From Actinomycetota bacterium (GTDB lineage Bacteria; Actinomycetota; Acidimicrobiia; Acidimicrobiales; AC-14): a DNA stretch of 40,642 nt. The DNA lies in the NCBI GenBank assembly GCA_005888325.1, contig VAWU01000033.1:1-40642 (forward strand), in the 5' to 3' direction. Position 1 is the stretch's first letter, and each line of letters opens with the position of its first letter. The notes below the pieces were generated by a model. It saw only the letters and a list, made by a program, of their open reading frames with translations. It was not told where the DNA came from and searched no databases. Below, in pieces: positions 1-7,319 of the stretch. The translations under genes were made by a program, and so were the position numbers.

Positions 1-3
1 CAC

Positions 4-306
4 GTGCCGGGATGTCGACCGATCTGCGACGACTGCGGCATGGACACGGTGTCTCAGACCGAGACCGAATGGTTCCGGGTCTGGGACAGGGTTTGGGCCG
101 AGACCGGGCTGGGCGAGTACGACGCCGTTCTGTGCGTCGGCTGCCTGGAGGACCGCCTCGGCCGGCAGTTGACGCCCGCAGACTTCTCGAGAGCCGATGT
201 CAATCAGCCCTCACTCATCATGAGTGACCGGATGCTCGACCGGTTGGGGTACAAGAAGCTGGAGTACCCCGTCGACGACGCCAACGCATCCCGGCCGGAG
301 GGGTAA
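4..306 (+). CDS. Small Cys-pair hypothetical protein, phage-type
   Basis: This 100-residue protein carries two Cys pairs, CDDC at residues 8-11 and CVGC near residue 46. They are placed as in a small zinc ribbon, followed by the segment LEDRLGRQLTPADF. Small proteins with a CxxC pair, a W-rich middle (here EWFRVWDRVW) and this C-terminal LxxRLGRxLTxxDF pattern are, as I recall, common in phages and integrated elements of actinobacteria; their function is unknown. The start used is the GTG four bases into the window, but the frame is open to the left edge, so the true start may lie outside. Its neighbours, a broken tRNA and a recombinase, fit a mobile-element remnant. Zinc binding is inferred from the Cys spacing only. 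Confidence 0.6.
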   Translation: MPGCRPICDDCGMDTVSQTETEWFRVWDRVWAETGLGEYDAVLCVGCLEDRLGRQLTPADFSRADVNQPSLIMSDRMLDRLGYKKLEYPVDDANASRPEG

Positions 307-635
307 CGGGGGTCTACAAGGCTCGACCGGTGGCAACCGGCGGCGCCGGCCCACTTTGTGCCTTAGAGACAGCATCTTATTCCGGCTAATTCGCTGGTCT
401 CAGGCAGGCGTATTAGCTAATCAGCCGCACCGCTCAGCCCGCCATTGTCCGTAGTCAGATGCTCTGATCCACTGAGCTACGAGCGCTGGTCGTGGTGCGA
501 ACTGAGGGTCTACCGGCGGCCGCTCGCCGCCATCGCAGCAGCTTCTCGTCGTGGTCAGCCGTCGTGAGGTCCGCTGACTACTACAAGGAGCGACGCCACC
601 CGCGCCCGGCAGCCGCACCGGCACGGCCGGACAGA
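307..635. other. Non-coding stretch with lower GC and a tRNA fragment
   Basis: I see no convincing protein gene between the small Cys-pair gene and the recombinase. The segment 361-420 is only about 48 percent GC by hand count, far below its surroundings. It contains the palindrome TTAGCTAA (413-420), two GCTAAT copies about 30 bp apart, and a GAGAC/GTCTC pair able to form a hairpin. The 5' half of a tRNA-Arg gene occupies 448-486 on the minus strand. The composition and fragments fit an attachment or junction region of a mobile element, but no direct repeat defining att ends was found within the window. Confidence 0.5.
448..486 (-). pseudogene. Truncated tRNA-Arg(ACG), 5' half only
   Basis: On the minus strand, 39 nt match the 5' half of a bacterial tRNA-Arg(ACG). 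They comprise acceptor strand GCGCTCG, TA, a D-arm (GCTC...GAGC), the 5' anticodon stem TCTGA and the loop CTACGGA with anticodon ACG. The expected 3' anticodon stem (TCAGA), variable region, T-arm (GGTTCGAATCC type) and 3' acceptor strand (CGAGCGC) are absent in the following 150 nt. The break falls exactly at the 3' edge of the anticodon loop. This could be a recombination junction of an integrase that crosses over in the anticodon loop, a fragment carried by a phage, or an interrupted tRNA whose second half lies elsewhere. A functional copy is expected elsewhere in the genome. Confidence 0.7.
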
Positions 636-1580
636 CTAGAGGCGGTCGGCCGGGCTAAGCCGCTCATGCTCGGCGTGGGCTCGGGCAACGCTCGTGGAGG
701 CGGCATGGCGCCGGGCCATCGTGGAGTCCTTCCATCCGGCGATGGCCATGAGGCCCTCCTCGCTCCCACCCTGTGCCTTCCAGGTGTGTGCGAAGTAGTG
801 CCGGAGGAGGTGAACGTGGAACCCCTCGACCCCGGCGAGGAGCGCCCGGCGCCGGAGGGCCTGGTCCACTCCGGCATCGGTCAGGTGACCCCGCCGGCCG
901 AGCCAGAGCCAGGGAAGGCAGGCGTGGGGGTGCCGGGGCCTGGCTCGTAGGTAACGGTCGAGGCTGACCGCCGTCTGGGACCCGTACCGGACGACCCGGC
1001 TACGCCCCCCCTTGCCCCGGACAACCGTCGCCGTGCCGGCGTCGAGGTCGATGTCCTCGACCTGCAGGTCCGCAAGCTCCCGCAGCCGGAAGCCGCAGTC
1101 GATGAACAGCCGAACGATGGCGAGGTCCCGCCGGTCCTCGAAGCTCCGACCCTCACACGCCTTCAGGAGGGCACGGACGGACGCATCCGACAGAACCGGC
1201 ACCGGCTGCTCGGGGATACGAGGGGGCCGCATACGGGCCATCGGCGAGGCAGCCACCTCGCCCTCCTCCTCCAGCCACCTCCAGAACAAGGCACAGGCCC
1301 GGTACTGAAGGGCGACCGTCGCCGCCTTCCACCGGGCTAGCTGGTCCTCGATGAACGCCTCGACGTGCTCCCGCCGGACCTTGGCCGCTTCGGTCGGCAT
1401 GCCGTGCTCGGCGAGGTGGTCGGCCATCCGCTGGACGGCGTCGGTGTAGGTGCGGACCGTCGAGGCCGACAAGGCCCTAGCCCGCAGGTGTCGCCTCCAG
1501 GACCCGATTAGGGCCTCCAGGTCGCCGAGTTCCCGCCATGTTGAGCAGTTGTACCACGAGCGTGCGTCGTGCTCAACCAC
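636..1580 (-). CDS. Tyrosine recombinase/integrase with catalytic Tyr replaced by His
   Basis: This 314-residue protein has the two-domain layout of phage/Xer-type tyrosine recombinases: a SAM-like N-terminal DNA-binding domain (about residues 20-115) and a catalytic domain (about 125-314). Visible catalytic residues are Arg165 (in FRLREL), Lys190 (in RGKGGRSR), His257 and Arg260 (HLLRHYFAH) and Trp283 (AGW). The nucleophilic Tyr should stand nine residues after Trp283, but that position is His292 (MARRHAAS, codon CAT). One base change from TAT would explain it. As read, the enzyme cannot form the usual phosphotyrosine intermediate and is probably inactive. The start is a GTG. It lies just upstream of the broken tRNA-Arg and reads toward it. 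Confidence 0.85.
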   Translation of the reverse strand: MVEHDARSWYNCSTWRELGDLEALIGSWRRHLRARALSASTVRTYTDAVQRMADHLAEHGMPTEAAKVRREHVEAFIEDQLARWKAATVALQYRACALFWRWLEEEGEVAASPMARMRPPRIPEQPVPVLSDASVRALLKACEGRSFEDRRDLAIVRLFIDCGFRLRELADLQVEDIDLDAGTATVVRGKGGRSRVVRYGSQTAVSLDRYLRARPRHPHACLPWLWLGRRGHLTDAGVDQALRRRALLAGVEGFHVHLLRHYFAHTWKAQGGSEEGLMAIAGWKDSTMARRHAASTSVARAHAEHERLSPADRL

Positions 1581-1674
1581 AAGGCGTGAGCACGCCCGTG
1601 TTCGAGCAGTTCAGCGGGGGTATCGGCGCCTGCTACAGGTTCGACGGTTCGTGGTTCTATTGGGTGTTGAAGGG

Positions 1675-2208
1675 TCATTCTGGCGCCTGACCCCGCTCGA
1701 GCAGGTCGTCCAGGCGGCTCCGCGTGACCGCCCCGGTGACCCGGTCGACCACCCTCCCGTCGCGACCCACGAGCACGGTGACGGGGAGGCCCACGAACGC
1801 GAACGAGCGGCGCAGCGAGGCACCCGGGTCGTAGGCCGACGGGTAGTCGACGCCGCGGTCGGCGAGAAAGCGCACCGCTTCGGCGCGGTTGTCCTTCACG
1901 TCGACGCCCACGATCGCCACCTTGCCCCCCAGGCGCTTGTCCGCGGCAGCGAGGAGGGGCATCTCCTGGCGGCAGGGCGTGCACCACGTGGCCCAGAAGT
2001 TCACGAGCACCGGTTTACCGCGCAGCGCGGCGAGCACGACGCGCGCCCGGCCGGGACGCACGTCGGGCAGGTCGATCGCGGGCGCGAGGGTACCGACCAG
2101 CGCCACGCGCTCACCCCTGTGCCCGCCCGTGAGCAGCAGCGACAGCACCACTGCTCCGCCGATGACGGTCGCCGCGACCAGAGCCACGACTCTTCGTCTG
2201 GTGCTCAA
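1675..2208 (-). CDS. TlpA/ResA-like membrane-anchored thiol-disulfide oxidoreductase
   Basis: The 177-residue protein has an N-terminal membrane anchor or uncleaved signal (residues 7-27) and a thioredoxin-fold domain outside the membrane. The active site is WCTPC (residues 75-79) and the cis-Pro loop is GLPVT around Pro142, both typical of TlpA/ResA/CcmG proteins. These proteins reduce disulfides in apocytochromes or in copper sites of oxidases. The TTG start comes one base after the stop of the upstream cupredoxin gene, so it is the last gene of the oxidase-like operon. A role in maturing the copper or heme sites of that complex is a reasonable inference; an Sco protein proper (CxxxC) is not seen here. 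Confidence 0.88.
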   Translation of the reverse strand: MSTRRRVVALVAATVIGGAVVLSLLLTGGHRGERVALVGTLAPAIDLPDVRPGRARVVLAALRGKPVLVNFWATWCTPCRQEMPLLAAADKRLGGKVAIVGVDVKDNRAEAVRFLADRGVDYPSAYDPGASLRRSFAFVGLPVTVLVGRDGRVVDRVTGAVTRSRLDDLLERGQAPE

Positions 2209-2209
2209 C

Positions 2210-3196
2210 TCAACGATGGGCGACCGCCGCTTCGACGACGACCGTGCCTCTCATCTGTGGGTGGACGTCGCACCGGAAGAAGTACCGGCCCGCCGCAGGC
2301 GCGGTGAACTGGAAGTCCTGCGAGATCGGGCCCGGGATGGGGTCGAACGAGAAGATCCTCTTGTTGAGGGTGGCGTCGTTGTAGATGGCCACGTTGTGCG
2401 GGACGGGATCCTCGTTCTTGAAGTGGAGGATTGAAGGGCTGTCGGCCCGGAACTGGAGCACGGACTTGTTGAACTTGAGGTCCTTGGCCCGCACCGACGC
2501 CGGCGCGGTGAACCCCGAGCCCTCGGCCTTGTGCTCACCCAGGCCGGCAGCCACGAGTCCGCCCGCGAGGAAGAGCGCCCCGATCACACCCATCGCCGCG
2601 ACGAGCGTGGACGACGAGATGTTCGGCTTGGAAGCCACGAGCGTGCCGCCCCCGAGGACGAGGAGGGCGACCACGATCGCAAACGTCGTCGATGCGTTCG
2701 CCGAAGGGACCGCGAGCAGGATCCTCGACATGAAGAAGATCAAGGTGCCGATGAAGAAGAACCCCATCAGGGGCAGGCCGATCGGCAGCAGGTTGATCGT
2801 GCGCCCGCTGCGCTCGCCCGACATCGATGCCAGCCAGCCGCCGATGACGATGGCCCCGAGCGCACAACCCGAGATCGATGCCGCAGGCCCGATGACGAGG
2901 CCGCTCAGAGCCAGGCCCGCGGCGGCCGCGCCGAGCAGCGCCCAGCCCCCGCCCGCAGGTGCAGGCTCGTGCCGCACCCGCCGCGGCTCGGCCGCGGGTG
3001 CGTCGGCCGCGACGGGCGGGGCCACCTCGTTGTCTCGGTACCGCTGGAGCGTGATCCCGACGACGCCCGCCGCCACGCACAGGAACAGGAGGAGCGTCAC
3101 GCCGGCGTCGTCGGATGACGCGGCCGCATAGAAGAGTCCGACCCCGAGACCGACGGCGGCAAGGGGCAGGAACACCTTGGAGGAGTCGGTCAGCAA
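2210..3196 (-). CDS. Polytopic membrane protein with C-terminal cupredoxin domain
   Basis: This 328-residue protein has about six or seven hydrophobic helices (residues 8-225) and a cupredoxin domain outside the membrane (about 230-328). Candidate copper ligands are His267 (VPHNVAIY), Cys309, His312 and Met315 (FRCDVHPQM), the pattern of a mononuclear type 1 (blue) copper site. The two-Cys CuA motif of oxidase subunit II is absent. The gene starts at TTG immediately after the TAG stop of the subunit III-like gene, which implies translational coupling. It occupies the place where a subunit II would be expected, so it may serve as electron entry or exit point of the complex. The partner protein is unknown. 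Confidence 0.82.
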   Translation of the reverse strand: MLTDSSKVFLPLAAVGLGVGLFYAAASSDDAGVTLLLFLCVAAGVVGITLQRYRDNEVAPPVAADAPAAEPRRVRHEPAPAGGGWALLGAAAAGLALSGLVIGPAASISGCALGAIVIGGWLASMSGERSGRTINLLPIGLPLMGFFFIGTLIFFMSRILLAVPSANASTTFAIVVALLVLGGGTLVASKPNISSSTLVAAMGVIGALFLAGGLVAAGLGEHKAEGSGFTAPASVRAKDLKFNKSVLQFRADSPSILHFKNEDPVPHNVAIYNDATLNKRIFSFDPIPGPISQDFQFTAPAAGRYFFRCDVHPQMRGTVVVEAAVAHR

Positions 3197-3823
3197 CTAC
3201 TTCCCCATCACGTAGAAGACGCCGTACGCCGCGAGCCACACCAGGTTGGCCCAGTGCCAGAACAGGGTGGTCGCCGCGACCGCGTCGTGCTCGTCCGCGC
3301 TGAACTGGCCCGCGATCGTGCGTCCGAGCACCACACCGAGCAGAACCACCCCGGCGATGGCGTGGAGCAGGTGGAAGCCGGTGAAGAGGACGAAGAGCGT
3401 GGAAAACGCGTTGGCGCCGATCTTCAGTCCTGCGTGGGTCATCAGATAGGACTGGCCGTTGGCAATCGCGACCGCGAGCAACAGCGTGAGGCCACCCGCC
3501 GTGACCGCGGTACGACGGTCGTCACGGCGAGCCGCCCACAACATCCACGCGGCAGAGAACGACGACATGACTGCCGTGAGCACGAGCATGTTGGGGAGGT
3601 ACGTGCTCAGGTCGACACCTTTGGGTCGCCACGGGCCGGGGACGTCGTCGACCGCCAGCGCGGCGGCGACCAGCGCACCGGTGGCCATGGCGCTTGCGGC
3701 GACGAACATCGCGGTGGCAAGCACCGACGCGCCGCGGCGGCTGAGCTCGGGCCGCACGTCGGCCGGTGCCGCGGGCAACGCGGGTGTCGGCGAGGACGGC
3801 GGAGGCGCGGTTGCAACTGCCAT
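3197..3823 (-). CDS. Heme-copper oxidase subunit III family protein
   Basis: This 208-residue protein is predicted to have five membrane helices after a Pro/Ala-rich cytoplasmic N-terminus of about 30 residues. The layout and the C-terminal segment FWHWANLVWLAAYGVFYV match the last helix of cytochrome c oxidase subunit III (typical YWHFVDxVW). The helix with FTGFHLLHAIAGV matches the conserved subunit III FxGxHxxHV region. The start ATG overlaps the stop of the subunit I-like gene (TGATG). Subunit III supports proton uptake and stability of subunit I in oxidases; here its partner lacks the oxygen-reducing centre, so its role is uncertain. A longer frame upstream only shadows subunit I. Confidence 0.85.
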   Translation of the reverse strand: MAVATAPPPSSPTPALPAAPADVRPELSRRGASVLATAMFVAASAMATGALVAAALAVDDVPGPWRPKGVDLSTYLPNMLVLTAVMSSFSAAWMLWAARRDDRRTAVTAGGLTLLLAVAIANGQSYLMTHAGLKIGANAFSTLFVLFTGFHLLHAIAGVVLLGVVLGRTIAGQFSADEHDAVAATTLFWHWANLVWLAAYGVFYVMGK

Positions 3824-5529
3824 CAGCCGCCGGTCCCGACGTCGAGCAGGTCGAGCAGGGGCCGCTCGGAGCGCACCTCCGGGAGGACGTCGAAGTTGTG
3901 CGGTGGTGGGGGCGACGCGGTGGTCCACTCGAGCGTGTGCCCCTGCCACGGGTCGCCGCCACCCGCCGTCTCACCGTCGCCCGCGACCGCCCGCCGCCGC
4001 ACGATGACGGCGCCCGCGGCCGCGACGAACGCGACCAGCCCGAGCCCGAGCAGGCATCCCCCGGCGGTGGCGATCACGTTCGCCGCCTGCCAGCTGTGGT
4101 GGGTGGGGTAGCGCGGCGTGTGGCGGGGCATCTGCTGCAGCCCGAGCACGTACATCGACAGGTTCGTCACGTGGGTGCCGAGTATGACCCCCACGAGGCC
4201 GAGCGCGGCCGCGCCCTCGGGCAGCCGCCGACCCCAGAGCTTCGGTGCCCAGTAGACGATCGCGGTGAGCAGACCGAGCGTCGCGGCATCGAAGAACAGG
4301 TAGTGCTGCACCGCGACGGTCCAGTAGGTGCCGTTGCCCATCCGGCTCGTCGGCGCGACCGCGGCGATCGCGGCACCGGGCAGCCCGAGCAACACGACCG
4401 ACGCGATGCCGAGGCTGCCCAGGAGTGGCGCGCCGAGCTGCGGGCGCCCGAGACGGAGGCTGGCGAGGCAGGTGAGGAGCAGCACCGCGACGGGACCGAG
4501 TATCGCGAGGCTGGTCGCGGAGAAGAACCATCGCGGCAGGCTCGGGTCACCTGGGAGCTGACTCCCCCAACCGACGAACGCGAGCGCGCCGATCGCGACC
4601 ATCGCCCCGGTGACCATGGCATGGCCGGCGCGGTTGCCACCGAGCCGCGTGCGCGTGAAGACAGGGACGATCTCGCCCAGCACGCCAAACGCGGGCAGCA
4701 CCAGCGCCCACATGGCCGGATAGGCGAAGAACCAGAACAGGCGTGCCCACACGAGCGGGTTGCCGCCGCGGCCGGCGTCGAAGACCCGGCCGCCGTAGTG
4801 GTGATCCGCGAAGAGGAGGCCGAGGCCCACCAGCAGCACGGGCGTCGCGAGCAGCAGCATGGCGCACGAGACGAGCACCGAGAAGCTGAAAGGGGGTACC
4901 CGGCGCAGCGTGAGACCGGGAGCGCGCAGCAGCACGATGGTCGCGACGATGTTGATCGCGGCGACGATCACCGCCCCCGCGACGAGCATGAGGCCGAGCA
5001 TCAGGAGCTCGGGACCGTCGCCCGGCGCCTGAGCGCGGCGAGCCACGAGCGCGCCGAGCGTCCAGCCTGTGCCCAGCACCCGGCCCTTCACGAGCGGCGC
5101 CGCGAGAACCATCCCGCCGCCCGAGGTGAACAGACCGAGGGCGAGCGGCGCGAGTCGGGGGAACGCGAGACGAGTGGCGCCGATCTGCAGCGGGACGAGC
5201 ACCGTCGCCAGGCCGATCCACGCGGGGAGCAGGAACAGGAACAGGCTGTAGGTGCCGTGCAGGGTGAGCAGTCGCGTGTAATCGACGTTCGTGACGACGT
5301 CGAGGTCGGGCGCGGCGAGCTGGGTGCGCATGATCATGGCGACCACGCCACCTACCAGGAGGAAGACGAGCGCGAGGGCGAGATGCAGCTTGCCGATCAG
5401 CTTGTGGTCGGCCAGCTTGTCGGCTGCACCCGGGGCGCGCCCCGCGGAGGCGGGGGGAACGGGTGGCTCCGGCGGTGGTGCGGCCGGCGCTTCCGCATCG
5501 GTCTCGTGACTCGTGTCGGTGATCGCCAT
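3823..5529 (-). CDS. Cytochrome c oxidase subunit I homologue lacking CuB and heme a3 ligands
   Basis: The protein has 568 residues and about twelve membrane helices. Family landmarks are clear: LLTLHGTYSLFLFLLP (helix II), VPLQIGATRLAFPRL, FWFFAYPAMW (helix VI), AVQHYLFF (helix X) and the tail TLEWTTASPPPPHNF. Low-spin heme ligands are present, His91 and His409. In oxidases, helix VI reads GHPEVY; here it is AYPAMW, so the CuB His, the Glu and the cross-linked Tyr become Tyr270, Ala272 and Trp274. The HH pair of helix VII is Ser323-Gln324. The heme a3 His of helix X is Val407. The frame is intact, so this is not a decayed gene. Oxygen reduction by the usual mechanism looks impossible; electron transfer through the single heme is possible. 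The ATG at 5529 is chosen because upstream residues are not conserved. Confidence 0.9.
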   Translation of the reverse strand: MAITDTSHETDAEAPAAPPPEPPVPPASAGRAPGAADKLADHKLIGKLHLALALVFLLVGGVVAMIMRTQLAAPDLDVVTNVDYTRLLTLHGTYSLFLFLLPAWIGLATVLVPLQIGATRLAFPRLAPLALGLFTSGGGMVLAAPLVKGRVLGTGWTLGALVARRAQAPGDGPELLMLGLMLVAGAVIVAAINIVATIVLLRAPGLTLRRVPPFSFSVLVSCAMLLLATPVLLVGLGLLFADHHYGGRVFDAGRGGNPLVWARLFWFFAYPAMWALVLPAFGVLGEIVPVFTRTRLGGNRAGHAMVTGAMVAIGALAFVGWGSQLPGDPSLPRWFFSATSLAILGPVAVLLLTCLASLRLGRPQLGAPLLGSLGIASVVLLGLPGAAIAAVAPTSRMGNGTYWTVAVQHYLFFDAATLGLLTAIVYWAPKLWGRRLPEGAAALGLVGVILGTHVTNLSMYVLGLQQMPRHTPRYPTHHSWQAANVIATAGGCLLGLGLVAFVAAAGAVIVRRRAVAGDGETAGGGDPWQGHTLEWTTASPPPPHNFDVLPEVRSERPLLDLLDVGTGG

Positions 5530-5614
5530 ACGTCGGTACCGGGCGGGGACTCTATACAGCCGTAACGTCTCCTTCGAGTTGGCGCCTCTGCGGCACGGCC
5601 AGCAGCATGAGGGG
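5530..5614. promoter_or_regulatory. Divergent promoter region, oxidase-like operon and ctaG-like gene
   Basis: The 85 bp between the two divergent start codons contain TCTATACA (5551-5558). It reads TATACA (5553-5558) on the plus strand and TATAGA (5556-5551) on the minus strand, so both directions have a plausible -10 box. No clear -35 elements were recognised. The assignment rests on position and the AT-rich hexamers only. Confidence 0.4.
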
Positions 5615-6478
5615 GTGACCCGGTGGTCGTTCGACCCCCTCACCGTGCCGGCACTGGTCGTGGCTGCGATCTCGTACCGCCGCGCCGAGCGCACGGTGGC
5701 CGCCGCTCACCCCCGACACGTGGTCGCCCCGGCCCGTCGCCGATCGTTCTTCGCGGGCTTGGTGGTGGTGGCGGCCGCCGTCCTCTCGCCCGTGCACGCC
5801 TACGCGAACGAGCGGTTCGTCGTGCACATGGTCCAGCACCTCCTGCTCACATTCGTCGCCGCACCTCTTCTCGTCATCGGCGCGCCGCTCACGCTGGCGG
5901 TACGCGCCGCGTCACCGGAGCACCGCCGGCGGCTGTTGCGGGTCCTCAACGGGCCGGTCGTCACCCTGCTCGGGCACCCGGTGGTGGCCTGGGCCCAGTT
6001 CGCGGCGGTGATGTGGGCGACACATTTCTCGGGCTTCTTCGAGGCGGCCGTCGAGAACCCGTGGCTGCACGCGCTCGAGCACGGGCTCTTCCTCGGGTCG
6101 GCCGCGCTCTTCTGGTGGCCGGCCCTCGGCGAGTCGACCGGTCGCTGGCGGCTCAGCCATCCGCTCCGACTGCTGTACGTGGCGCTGGCGATGCCGCAGA
6201 ACACCTTCCTCGCGGTCGCCATCCTGTCGTCGGGCCGGGTGCTCTATCCCCACTACCGGTCGCTGGCCGACCAGCGTCAGGCCGGCGGTGTGATGTGGGT
6301 CGCCGGCGACGTGGTGCTGCTCGTCGTGGTGCTCCTGCTCGCGGCCGCGTGGGCTCGCCACGAGGAACAGACGACACGCCGGCGCGAGCGGCTGGCGGAC
6401 GCGCGCGACGCGCCCGCGGTCAGCCGCGCAGGAGCTGATCGACCGCCATCGCCGCGAACAGCAGCGTCAGGTAGCTGA
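5615..6478 (+). CDS. CtaG-type cytochrome c oxidase assembly membrane protein
   Basis: About 287 residues with roughly seven hydrophobic helices and conserved polar motifs of the caa3-type CtaG family. These include HMVQHLLLTFVAAPLLVIGAP, LGHPVVAWAQF, HALEHGLFLGSAALFWWP and ALAMPQNTFLAVAI. The paired His residues (HMVQH, HALEH) are typical. Members assist copper insertion or assembly of heme-copper oxidases. The GTG at 5615, followed by TRWSFDP, is chosen because residues further upstream read through the promoter region. The gene diverges from the oxidase-like operon and its 3' end overlaps the convergent ctaB gene by 59 bp. That context supports a role in assembling either the unusual complex or an oxidase coded elsewhere. 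Confidence 0.82.
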   Translation: MTRWSFDPLTVPALVVAAISYRRAERTVAAAHPRHVVAPARRRSFFAGLVVVAAAVLSPVHAYANERFVVHMVQHLLLTFVAAPLLVIGAPLTLAVRAASPEHRRRLLRVLNGPVVTLLGHPVVAWAQFAAVMWATHFSGFFEAAVENPWLHALEHGLFLGSAALFWWPALGESTGRWRLSHPLRLLYVALAMPQNTFLAVAILSSGRVLYPHYRSLADQRQAGGVMWVAGDVVLLVVVLLLAAAWARHEEQTTRRRERLADARDAPAVSRAGADRPPSPRTAASGS

Positions 6479-7319
6479 TCGAGTAGCCGAACAGCCGCAT
6501 GGCGCGTTCCGGAGTTCGGTCGCGCAGCAGCCGCACGGCCTGCCAGAGGAAGATCGCGCCGAGGACGATGGCGGCGACGAGATACAGGTCGCCCATGCGC
6601 GCGACCGGGTAGAAGACGAGGCTCGCCGCCCACAGGAGCACCGTGTAGACCACGATCTGGCGGGCCGTGCGCGTGAAACCGACGACGGTGGGCATCATCG
6701 GCACGTCGGCACGTCGGTAGTCGTCGCGGTAGCGGATGGCGAGCGCCCAGAAATGCGGGGGCGTCCACACGAAGATGATCGCGAACAGCACGAGCGGTGC
6801 CATCCCGAGCGAGTCGCGTACCGCCGCCCAGCCGACGAGCACCGGCACCGCGCCCGCCGCGCCCCCGATCACGATGTTCTGCCTCGACGTGCGCTTCAGC
6901 CAGAGGCTGTAGACGAAGACGTAGAAGAGGGTGGCGGTGACCGCCAGCACCGCGCTGAGCAGGTTGACGAGGGCCCAGAGCTCGGCGAACGCCAATAGCT
7001 CGAGCACGATGGCGAACGTGAGCGCGGCTCGAGGCGAGATCGCGCCCGTGACGAGCGGGCGGTTTCGCGTGCGAACCATGAGCCGGTCGATGTCGCGGTC
7101 GACGTACATGTTCACCGCGTTGGCGCCGCCTGCGGCCAGTGCGCCACCCACGAGGGTGGCGAGCACGAGCCGGCCCGAGGGCACACCCCGCGCCGCGACG
7201 ACCATCGTCGGCACGGTGGTGACGAGGAGCAACTCGATGATGCGCGGTTTCGTGAGCGCCACGTAGGCGCCCAGCCGGGCCCGCCGCGTCAAGGGTTGTG
7301 CGGCGGCGGCAAGAGACAT
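6420..7319 (-). CDS. ctaB: Protoheme IX farnesyltransferase (heme O synthase)
   Basis: The 299-residue UbiA-superfamily enzyme attaches a farnesyl group to heme B to give heme O, the precursor of heme A. It has about nine membrane helices. The first Asp-rich prenyl-diphosphate site is NMYVDRDIDRLMVRTRNRPL (N-x3-D-x3-D). The second conserved loop is LKRTSRQNIVIGGAAGAVP. FVWTPPHFWALAI is another family hallmark. The ATG at 7319 gives the usual family length. A TAGTGT hexamer stands seven bases before it, so the transcript may be leaderless. It is divergent from ctaA, with 66 bp between the start codons. Confidence 0.95.
   Translation of the reverse strand: MSLAAAAQPLTRRARLGAYVALTKPRIIELLLVTTVPTMVVAARGVPSGRLVLATLVGGALAAGGANAVNMYVDRDIDRLMVRTRNRPLVTGAISPRAALTFAIVLELLAFAELWALVNLLSAVLAVTATLFYVFVYSLWLKRTSRQNIVIGGAAGAVPVLVGWAAVRDSLGMAPLVLFAIIFVWTPPHFWALAIRYRDDYRRADVPMMPTVVGFTRTARQIVVYTVLLWAASLVFYPVARMGDLYLVAAIVLGAIFLWQAVRLLRDRTPERAMRLFGYSISYLTLLFAAMAVDQLLRG

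Noticed and set aside
301-447. Group I intron or other intron completing the tRNA-Arg gene
   Set aside because: A GAGAC/GTCTC pair and an AAGAT...GTC stretch vaguely recall intron core elements, but no P3-P8 core, no guanosine-site sequence and no tRNA 3' half (T-arm, acceptor strand) follow.
361-450. Integron attC site beside the recombinase
   Set aside because: Core sites GTTRRRY/RYYYAAC with proper arms are not present, and the recombinase shows no integron-specific insert.
2210-3196. Cytochrome c oxidase subunit II with a CuA site
   Set aside because: Only one Cys is present in the copper motif (CDVHPQM), while CuA needs two Cys in CxExC; the membrane part also has too many helices for subunit II.
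3766-5565. Long plus-strand frame opposite the oxidase subunit I-like gene
   Set aside because: Composition is Arg/Glu/Gln/His-rich antisense of hydrophobic codons, with no recognisable domain; the minus-strand gene is clearly real.
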